Assembly: GCA_015350385.1 (NCBI GenBank)
Contig: WNKI01000002.1
Coordinates: forward strand, 3,970,894-4,034,893
Source of the DNA: Aculops lycopersici
Taxonomy: Eukaryota; Arthropoda; Arachnida; Trombidiformes; Eriophyidae
Length of the DNA stretch: 64,000 nucleotides
Direction: 5' to 3'
Positions 55,988 through 64,000 of the stretch are shown in pieces. Each line of letters starts with the position of its first letter. Position 1 is the stretch's first letter. Under the pieces are notes generated by a model, which did not search any database, was not told the DNA's origin, and saw nothing but the letters and a program-made list of their open reading frames with translations. A program made the position numbers and the translations under genes.

Positions 55988-58900
55988 GCTGCAGTTAGAG
56001 AAAACTCTTTTGTGTGCCACGACAGCAGATACAACGACTACAACCACCACCTAGCGAGTCGTAAATTTTCAACGCTTACTGGACCCCAAGCGCAAAGGTA
56101 TCACTTGAGTGACAGATGCGCGTTTGTAGTATTTCACTTGACTGTACTTTCTCTCGCACTCCACCAACCAGTCGCCTATCTGAGGGAGGAGAAAGAATAA
56201 GAAGAAAAAACTAAGCCAGATATTGAATGCTGGTCACATATTATTTCCTGTCCCCCCGTCCCCTTATCTCAAGAGTTGACACTGGTCTATGGTTTGCGTG
56301 TCAGCTAACGTTGCAGTTAAAATGGATGATTTTCCAACTTCCTGTAAGAAAAATTTTGAAATTGCCAGCAATTGGCGACAAATTTCACTCTCTTGTTTCT
56401 AGTGTCTCGCCGTTTCCACTTTAAGCTTGCAACTGTAAGTGGAAACCAGCCACTTGCTGGTCACGTCGCTGGATGTTATCCTACGACAAGTAAGAAGATA
56501 TCCGTTTACTCCTTTGAAACAAGTAAGTTTTTCAAGTTAAACTAATTCCCCTCCCAACAAGAAAACTTGTATCTCGTCTTATTTTAGAGGATCAAAGTTT
56601 GATTCGATCCTACCTATCCCGCTTTCCAATAATCAATCATCGAGTCGATTGTTTTCGATGATCGTCGCGCGCCCATAATCATTAACGACACCCACGAGGG
56701 AGCCGCGCGAAGTAGGTCCATTGTTTCGCATGCCACTTGGCTGCGTTTCAGTAATTGAGTGAGAACAATTAGGTGGTTGCGTCATCATCACTCGGCGCTA
56801 TGTGGCTGTAAAGAAAGAGAGGGCGACTTTCATTGCCTCACTCAGCAAGACGCTTGCTCACTTTGCCCCTCGGGATACATGAAGCAGCATCGGCGACATT
56901 AGCTACTAGCGTTAGAGCGAGGGACCGACTTGAAACCCAGTGGCAGCCAGAAGCAGCGTGAACAGCGACAATCATAATCATCGGGCCAAGCGAAGGCGCA
57001 ACCACTTGTTTCGGCGAGCGCGCATCCAGCAAGCTAGCTTAATGTGCGGCCACGCTAATTGCACTTGCTGGCCAGCGACTTCCGCTTCCGGATGCTGTAG
57101 CAGCGATCAGAACTAAACCTACCACGGAACCAGAGTGACGACATCATGGTCTGAGCTATTCATGTGGCCATTTTGGTTTAGTGTTCATTTTCCTCCATTC
57201 ACGTAAGAGTCAGTTGGATACTGAAGTGCGCTGCGGCTTTTCGCGAGCGCAAGTCAAACTGCAAAGCCATTAGTGCGCACATCTACTTGGTGATGGTGGC
57301 GATGGCATTGGCTTGTATATACATGCAAAATGAGAGGCTGCAAATGCAAAACAACAGCAACAACCACCGACCAGCCAGAAGACCAACAGCTACACGTTTT
57401 GATGGCCGCTTGATGAATGAGCTCGCGGGCGCTCAAGGTGCTGATTGATGCAAGACAACCCTGCGGCTGCTGCTTGTATTTCTTCTTGAATAGCAAACCA
57501 GCCAACCAACTGGAACGAAGTGCTAGCCGTCTATTGCGTGTCCACGAGCAAGTGAGCAAGTTGGAGAGAGAAGGAGAGAAAGAGGCGAGCTTGCCACTTC
57601 GATAATTGTATGCAAATCGTCATTAGTGTTGAGCGGTCGCGCTTGCTCTCGTCTCTCCTGCTGCCGGTTGACTTGAGTTCGGAGTTCCTCTAGCTTGAGA
57701 AGTTACCGCTTGGCTTCAATGTCGCTACCGTTGCTGTTGCTGCTCCGTTCATGTTGCCGCAAACCTTCGGTGTTGCCAAGCTCGATACATATAGAACAAT
57801 AATGTGGGGGAAAGGGCACAGCGACCTACTGGCACCTACTTTTTCCTCCCCAGAGTTGGCGGTCGGTGGCGGTGGTGGTTGCTCTTAGTTGGCCAACTTC
57901 TCAAATGATCTGTCTACATATTAGCGAGCGCCTGAGTGAATTCCCAACAGACTTCTGACCGACTACTGCGATTTTATCCTATTCGATTCGATTTGATAGC
58001 CGCTGATAACAAGCAAACAGTGGCACAAGCAAAAGGTCGAAACAAGAGCTAAAGTCTCTCTCTTTGCTGAAGTCCCAGAGAAATTTTCCATCAGTTTCTA
58101 TCCATAGGGAGAGATAGAGTCTGTTTGCGCTACGATCACTACGACCAACAGAACTCCGAGGGCGGACGACCAAATAAGTTACACGCCCACTTTCAATGGA
58201 CAATTGGAATTAATGATTGCGCACTTCGACGATTCGTTCTCAAAGTGACGCAACGCAACGAAACGCGACTCGACACATAGATTCACAGTCACGTTTAGTT
58301 TAGTTCAGTTCATGCACTCTGTTGGCCTCTCATCCTCCGTTTCCAGTCTTTAGTGTTGGTCTTAGTGTCGGTGTTTCTCTTGCAATCCAAATTTTGCGGC
58401 TTGTTGTTGCTGGAGCTTGGCGCAAAAGTTGCGCAACATTCACCAGTTCCGGTTTGGGCATCGAGAACAAAGCGTCCGTCGAGTTTGATGGCGAGTGCCG
58501 CCAAATTGGCGACCACCATTGTATTGGCCGATTACTAGGCGCTCAAATCGTTGCTCTAGCACTAAAACTAAATCGTGGCGCAAATAAATGTAGGTGAATC
58601 CTTCCGTTTCGAATAAGAGGGGAAGGAGGAGGAGAAGGAAGCCACGCAATGGGTTTCCCCTGCCAACAAAATGAAATCGAGAGAATTCATTAGTGCTAGT
58701 TTCGATTAAGCTAGCTTGCCAAAAAATTTACCCGCAAAAACCTCACTCTCCTGGTGACAAAAACTCAATAGGCTCAATTGTCTTGAGGTCAGTGGATTGA
58801 AGTTGGAGGTTTGAATTGAGGTTTGTATGTTAACTCGCGGCTCGCTAACCACGCGAGCTGTTTCCTGTTGAGCGCGTGACGTAACAATCAAGAAACGAAA

Positions 58901-59370
58901 TGGCAAGGGTCTCGCTGGATGAAAAGCAGAGGGGGAAATGGAAAATCTGCCTTGGTTCTCTCTCGACTTTCCTCACTCACTTCTTCTCCTTTCCTCTCTC
59001 TCTTCCTCTTTTCCTTTACCGCGTCAAGTTTAAGCTCAAAAACTTCGCCCAGTCAGAGTTAGCGTCCATTTGGTAGACTTTAGCTGCCGCCTGGCACGAG
59101 GAGGAGAGTTGCACAAAAAGAGCAGCACACATGGTAACTAAATCAAATTAATGGTCGCGGACTAGCCAGCCAGCTAGCAAGCGACAGTTACACTGAGGGA
59201 GAGAGATCCGAAGTTTCGGAGCAACATACGATGTTGCCACCCATAACAACAACTACGACGAAAGAGGAAGAGCTAAACTCTGTAAAAGCTTCATAGAGAA
59301 AGAGTTCAAAACCGGAAGTGAGTCTACCAGTGTGCGCAAACACAAACGCGCGACCTTCCAGCACTCCTCT

Positions 59371-59495
59371 CTCTCTCTCTNNNNNNNNNNNNNNNNNNNN
59401 TAAGTAACGTACTACTACGTAGAAGAAGTACGTAACGTAAACGTAACGTAGTACGTACTACGTAGTGCGCGACAACAACACGACGACGTCCTCCN

Positions 59496-59535
<40 letters not shown>
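59371..59535. repeat. (CT)n tract broken by gaps and an ACGT-rich island
   Basis: CT dinucleotides at 59371-59380 and about 59497-59535 enclose 20 N (59381-59400), about 94 bases of unusual TACG-rich sequence and one N (59495). The island includes a perfect 18-base palindrome at 59446-59463. Most likely a misassembled or poorly polished microsatellite. Confidence 0.8.
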
Positions 59536-59541
<6 letters not shown>

Positions 59542-60550
59542 TCACTCGCTTTCCCCCTTTACAAACCAAATTGATACATTATAAATCAAACTTCATCCCA
59601 GCAACGTCACCCGCTGGAGCGCCACCACCACTGCTCCTACTTTTACTCTCCAGCCAGCAGTCTAGTTTGCCGCGCTAGCCGAACTGCGACCCTAGGCGCA
59701 CATCACGAGCAACAGCGGCTTCGGCTCGGCAAGCGTCCGGTGGTGGCAATTTATAGCCCAGTGGTTGGCAATTTAGTACGTCGTCGTCCTGGTCGTGGAC
59801 TCTAGCGTCAACACCAAGGCGACCGAGTCACTTTCGCCACTGGCGGCTAAATATGGAACAGCTGAGCAAAATACAATTTCCGCTTCTTCTCTGCCGACTA
59901 GCTAGTGGCGGTAGTGTAAAAGATTCGCTCTAGTTTTTAACTTTCGCTAGCGCCCCAGTTTCTCTGTTTTTTGCTCCCCCCTCCGTCCAACATATTCTCT
60001 TAGATCCTGACTTCTATTTGCTACTATGTGCTCTATACTCTGAACCATAGTCAACACTAAACTATCCGTGCTGCCACCTAAATCATTTCCAAGTTTCACT
60101 CCGTTCAACTTACTTTAACTGCGAATGGGAAATTGAGATATCAATTGAGAGAAAAAAAGTAAAAATCAATCTAATGAAATGAGCGACGATAAAGATGAAA
60201 AAAGCTGACACAATTTTTTCTCTCTTTCTCTCTCTCGTTTCTTGCATCATACGAAAATAAACAGGTGATCGACTCTAGATTGATGCACATAAAAGAGGAA
60301 CTTTGCACTATCACTCAACTTCTAACCACCGGCGCTCCCCTGAAACGGAAGGAACCCTCAAAAAGGACTTTCAGCTTCTTCAATGAAACTCGTTATTATT
60401 GACCTAGACTCGTGAAAACTAGATGAGTACCATGGTGGAAAAATCAACTCCTCATCGAGGAACCTAGCAGCAAATTGGCCAACAAAGCCATCAATCAAGA
60501 AAACAGCGCTTGATTACTTAAATTATTAATACCTGCATACACTCCTATTG

Positions 60551-62242
60551 ATGTGCTGCATCCTCGACGATTTATTGGGCGATTTATTTACTCTAATTAG
60601 ACAGATTTTTGATACACTTTGGCAAAGAATAGAGGGAACTAGAGATCGAGTTCGCGTTCGACGGAAGGAGGTAGGAGGAGGTAGGTCACCATTAGGCTCA
60701 GGAGCACCACGTAGACTAGTGACCACCACCACTAGCAGCAGAACGATCAACACTAGCGCCAGCACAACAGGTAGAGGCAGCAATATTAAGTTGGAACAAA
60801 ATCCGTTAGAATTAAATCAATTAGATCCTCAGAATCAACAAAATCTAAATTCAAATTTAAACTCAAACTTAAATCCAAACACCAATCTAATTGACTACCA
60901 AGACAACGGGAACGAAAACGTTCAGTATCCGTATTACGAATACAAGATGATGTCTAAAAAGGGACTCTTGAAATTTGTCAAATATACTTTGATATTTAGC
61001 AATGCATTTGGCTTTATATTATCAATCTTCTTAGGCTTATTTGGAATCGCCTATCCAGATAAGCACTTTCCATTAAGTTATAAGGGACGTGAGATGGCAT
61101 TGTGCTCCCTATTCTGCATGCTATTCACAACAATTGGCTATTGTGGCGCCCAGAATCATCGCCGTATATTGCTAATTGTTTATGGGGCAACTAATGTCAT
61201 CATTGTGATCATTGTTGTAATATTATGGGTCTTATTCAAGGAGAATTCTATATTAGGTAATAAGGAAATTAGTAATATGTTTATAACCACCTTAGCCATT
61301 ACAATTGCCGTCATGTTTCTATTCTCTTTTATACTAGCATTCCACATACAAACCTTTAAGGATGATACACATGATAGTATCGTTAGTCAGTCGCATCAAC
61401 TATTACAACAAACCACGGCCTTTTTGAGGCAACAACAGCAGCAGCAATTGGCCACCCAGAATCTACACCCTGGCGGCCCGCCGAGTGGAGGCGGCGGCGG
61501 TTTGGTAGGAGGTATGCTAATGGGTCATATGGGTGGCCAAAACAATATACAAATGCATCATCATCAACAACAGCAACCAATTGCCAGCTCCTCGGGTGCT
61601 TCCTTCCATCAATCGATATCCTCGCATCACCACAATGTTAATGGCGGAAACGGACTGCTCCACGCCCACCAGGCTAACATGATGATCCCGCTACCACTAC
61701 CGCAACAGCTCGCAATGAAGCCCATGAATCCGCCCGCCCCACTGGCGCCAGTGCCGCACATGAAACAAACCAGGAAACAGCAGCAGCAGCAGCAACAACA
61801 ACAACAACAGGTGCCTGGGGCACCTAGCGGCAATCCCATAGTAGCCGCGTCCCAATTGCAACACTCGCAAATTCTAATACCGCCACCACAAGTGCCGCCG
61901 CCACAAAGTAGCCAACAGCAACAAATGACCTTGTCGCGGAACCAGTCGTCGCCTTTACCTGGCCAGCAACAGCAAACTTTGTCGCGAAGTGTAGCATCAT
62001 CAAAAAGTGGCCAGCATTATCAATCAACAAAACAGAACAACTCAAACATCATCCAGCCAGACCAAGTGCAACCGCCTCCGCCGCCGCCGCCCTCAATGTA
62101 TCACCACTCAGTTCGGGAACACCATAGTAGGAGTGCAATGCAAGCGCCAGCTTCAAACGCAACTACAGGCGGCGTTTCCGGAAATAGACTTTCCTCCTGT
62201 CCGGTCCAGTATTGCACCTTTCAGTGCGACCGGACCGTCTGA
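60551..62242 (+). CDS. Tetraspanin-like four-helix membrane protein with Q-rich tail
   Basis: A 563-residue protein. The frame is open to a TTG at 60548 but the first ATG is 60551. It begins MCCILDD, so the two Cys could be acylated. A Ser/Thr/Asn-rich stretch leads to four membrane segments at about 142-165, 183-203, 208-233 and 247-270. Segment 1 (LLKFVKYTLIFSNAFGFIL) and the segment 2-3 junction (TIGYCGAQNHRRILLIVYG) resemble tetraspanin TM1 and the CCG-containing TM2-TM3 region. The loop between segments 3 and 4 is only about 13-15 residues, so the large extracellular loop with its CCG motif is missing. The remaining 290 residues are Q, H and P-rich (including a PPPPPPPP run) and presumably cytosolic. 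I cannot name a specific orthologue; another four-helix family remains possible. Confidence 0.8.
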   Translation: MCCILDDLLGDLFTLIRQIFDTLWQRIEGTRDRVRVRRKEVGGGRSPLGSGAPRRLVTTTTSSRTINTSASTTGRGSNIKLEQNPLELNQLDPQNQQNLNSNLNSNLNPNTNLIDYQDNGNENVQYPYYEYKMMSKKGLLKFVKYTLIFSNAFGFILSIFLGLFGIAYPDKHFPLSYKGREMALCSLFCMLFTTIGYCGAQNHRRILLIVYGATNVIIVIIVVILWVLFKENSILGNKEISNMFITTLAITIAVMFLFSFILAFHIQTFKDDTHDSIVSQSHQLLQQTTAFLRQQQQQQLATQNLHPGGPPSGGGGGLVGGMLMGHMGGQNNIQMHHHQQQQPIASSSGASFHQSISSHHHNVNGGNGLLHAHQANMMIPLPLPQQLAMKPMNPPAPLAPVPHMKQTRKQQQQQQQQQQQVPGAPSGNPIVAASQLQHSQILIPPPQVPPPQSSQQQQMTLSRNQSSPLPGQQQQTLSRSVASSKSGQHYQSTKQNNSNIIQPDQVQPPPPPPPSMYHHSVREHHSRSAMQAPASNATTGGVSGNRLSSCPVQYCTFQCDRTV

Positions 62243-62637
62243 GTGATATAGCCCCTTCGTGGTAGCATAGCGTTTGCAAACAGAGGAAGTTATGTACTAG
62301 CTGATTCACATCAAACTAAAGAAGTCATGTTAGTCCATAGAATTTAGAATCAGAAAGAGACAAACGATACGCATAAATTAGCATTTAAGTCGTATCGTGT
62401 TTTTTGTCGACATCAACAAGTTGTTTTTGGTACATCATATCTTGTTAGTTAATATAAACAAATTCTCATTATATATCTACACCCAATAAAGTGTGGCAAA
62501 AGTCGCGACACTGGAATAAAATTTCCAAGTTCAACCATTACAAATCATCTAGGTTTGGTATAAAGTCTCGTTGATAAACCATTCAACTTCATCTCTAAGT
62601 CCAATCCATCTCCTATTTCGCCACTTCCGACCTAAAC
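62243..62637. other. Convergent 3' region of the tetraspanin-like gene and PFKFB
   Basis: 395 bases. Two plus-strand AATAAA signals (62485-62490 and 62515-62520). No clear minus-strand AATAAA for PFKFB. Confidence 0.55.
62485..62490 (+). promoter_or_regulatory. Poly(A) signal AATAAA for the tetraspanin-like gene
   Basis: Canonical hexamer 243 bases after the stop; a second copy follows at 62515-62520. Confidence 0.55.
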
Positions 62638-64000
62638 TCATATCTTCTGGTCCAAGCCATTAACTAGAGCAATGTCGATATGCTCTCCTCTAGTGTAAGC
62701 AGCAGGTGTGATCTTGAACAGGGAATGCAAAGGTACCTTTATGTGAGGGAGCTCCTCTACGGGGTAAATTATTTTTTTACGTGTTTTTTGGATTAGGATA
62801 AGTTAAAGCACGCGAAGGGTTTAAGGTGTAAAAATTATTATATTTAGTCTCTATATTGAATATATGTGTATAATCAACGCTAATTGATTGATCGAAAGTT
62901 GGTTTGTGAGATTGAAGATTGAAGAGTGCATCGCTTGACATGCGTGATATGATACAGTTTGTAATTGTTACAGTCTCATTGGGGATAGTTAATTCTAATA
63001 AAAGGGTAATCTCTATGATCTAAATAATTTGGAAGGAAAACTAGTCTGACTTTTCTTTTTCTTTAAGGGGTTACGAGAGTATCTTGCATTTCATTTCGAT
63101 ACTGACGACTTTAGTGTTAGGCTTTAATATTTTTGATAAGAGATTCTATAATTTGCCATCAGACTTGATTAGCTTTTGGTTGAAAAAACATCATTCGTTA
63201 TCTAGCAACCACCTAGATGAGCTCATGATCATCGACCGCCTCGATGGGCACAATAATCTCCTCACTTCGAGTTATGCCAGATAACTTGATGATAGAGTGG
63301 AGGGGAACCTGGAGCGGTAGATTTGTGAGAATGGTATGGGATAAATGTGTATTTCTAGGTGAGAATTTGAAGGGTGGTCTAATGTGTATGGTATCTATCT
63401 AATCATTGTATTGTAAACTAACCTTGATGTACGGTATCTGGGCTAAATTTGCAGATTGATGAATATGATATGTACATTGACATTTGGGTTTTTGAGTGGT
63501 TTGGGGGATTTGAAGAGATTCGAAGAGATGGAGAATGAGTATAAGAGCAGTTCATCAGAGTCGGCACATTGTGACGGAGAGATTTAACGACAAAGTTCAA
63601 AGATATTAAAATTTGGGGAGCATAGTTACCTGAGTTCTTATCCAAGAAGTAGGCTAGTAGGCATCGTAGAACAGCTTGATGGCCGATAACTAAAACGTTC
63701 TGTTGCCGCTCTAGCTCCATTATAACTGGCTCCAATCTAGCCACCAAATCCTCATAGGACTCGCCTTTTGGATAACGATAATGAAACTTGTCTTGATTTC
63801 GCGCTGCGAACTCATCTGGATACTTGTCTTTAATCTCTTCATAGGTCATCTCCTCGCAAATTCCGGCATCAATCTCATTCAACGCCTTCCATTGCTCCAA
63901 GGGAGCCTCAATTCCCTGAGCAGTTTGAACGGTTCTCTTGTAATTGGAAGTCCAAACTCTTAGCTGAGGTATCTGTTGCTCGTGTATGTACTTAGCCAAA
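62638..64000 (-). CDS. PFKFB: PFKFB: 6-phosphofructo-2-kinase/fructose-2,6-bisphosphatase, C-terminal end (5' part outside window)
   Basis: Two exons on the minus strand: 64000-63630 (open at the window edge) and 62756-62638. Donor CAG|GTAACT and acceptor GTAG|AG join to give DKNSEELPHIKVPLHSLFKI, which matches the PFKFB block after FLDK. The visible part is the bisphosphatase domain, a histidine-phosphatase fold that hydrolyses fructose-2,6-bisphosphate, the main activator of glycolysis. Motifs include VWTSNYKRTVQTA, NEIDAGICEEMTYEEI (Glu of the active site), YRYPKGESYEDL and IGHQAVLRC (second catalytic His). The first catalytic His (RHG) and the kinase half lie beyond base 64000. The C-terminus is short: it stops about 25 residues after TPAAY, with no long regulatory tail. 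The last exon is too short to stand out as an open frame and was found by homology to the family motif. Confidence 0.92.
62757..63629 (-). other. Last intron of PFKFB
   Basis: 873 bases, phase 1, GT on the minus strand at 63629-63628 and AG at 62758-62757. Reading through it gives a false C-terminus (NYAPQ and onward). Confidence 0.88.

Larger units (their letters stand above)
38393..60550. other. 22-kb region without a convincing gene
   Basis: I read all frames on both strands here and found no known domain, no long conserved-looking frame and no clear transposon. The open frames present (60-175 residues) look like chance or repeat translations. The region is full of microsatellites and hexamer repeats (listed separately), ten copies of the ETS-type word CCGGAAGT and ten of TGGCAAGCT. 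A good splice donor, CAG|GTGAGT at 52977-52985, and a pyrimidine tract before an AG at about 60216-60264 could mark a 5' untranslated exon and intron of the tetraspanin-like gene at 60551. The whole block may therefore be regulatory DNA and/or a long 5' intron; that is inference. Confidence 0.5.

Noticed and set aside
38315..58600. Many 60-175 residue open frames in the 22-kb block (for example 41380-41739, 51867-52391, 54029-54493)
   Set aside because: Low complexity or repeat translations, overlapping frames on both strands, no known motifs, no splice-supported continuation.
62210..62242. PDZ-binding C-terminus on the tetraspanin-like protein (ends DRTV)
   Set aside because: Class I motifs need Ser or Thr two residues before the end; here it is Arg.
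63418..63629. C-terminal extension of PFKFB past 63630
   Set aside because: It follows a splice donor, has no family similarity, and the true last exon is found at 62638-62756.

Overview
The window is nuclear DNA from an intron-poor animal, most likely an arthropod. An acariform mite is my best guess, because genes that usually have many introns (SIK, VPS41, PAK, adenosine kinase, polyamine oxidase, a CYP3-clan P450) each lie here in one uninterrupted reading frame. That placement is inference from gene structure and protein style (long Q/N/H/S runs), not from a marker gene. There are three stretches of N (6711-7052, 59381-59400, 59495), all in or beside GA/CT microsatellites. I see no prokaryotic genes, no CRISPR array, no viral gene and no intact transposon.

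Layout, left to right. 1-4283: two tandem copies of a nose-resistant-to-fluoxetine (NRF-6-like) multipass acyltransferase. Only the 3' end of copy 1 is in the window, and it is almost identical to copy 2. 4284-7642: non-coding, repeat-rich, with a gap. 7643-11327: acid sphingomyelinase in two exons. 11977-13644: cytochrome P450. 14635-16365: polyamine/spermine oxidase, tail to tail with adenosine kinase (16459-17547, minus). 19504-24795: a very large salt-inducible kinase (SIK). 25629-26090: SMIM14, converging on VPS41 (26630-29620, minus). VPS41 is head to head with EMC3 (29941-30654). 31867-34188: a p21-activated kinase. 36528-38114: a group XII-like secretory phospholipase A2 that has lost its catalytic His-Asp pair. 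38115-60550: about 22 kb without a convincing gene, rich in microsatellites and recurring short words. 60551-62242: a four-helix tetraspanin-like protein with almost no large outer loop and a long Q-rich tail. 62638-64000 (minus): the 3' end of PFKFB (6-phosphofructo-2-kinase/fructose-2,6-bisphosphatase), two exons, cut by the window edge.

The genes are mostly unrelated housekeeping and signalling functions packed with short spacers (93-830 bp in several cases), as expected of a compact genome. VPS41 (lysosome fusion), acid sphingomyelinase (lysosome or secreted), EMC3 and SMIM14 (ER) share membrane biology but nothing suggests a functional cluster. The most notable observations are the PLA2 pseudoenzyme, the abrupt end of identity between the two NRF copies at the stop codon, the loop-less tetraspanin-like protein, and three short words repeated far above chance.
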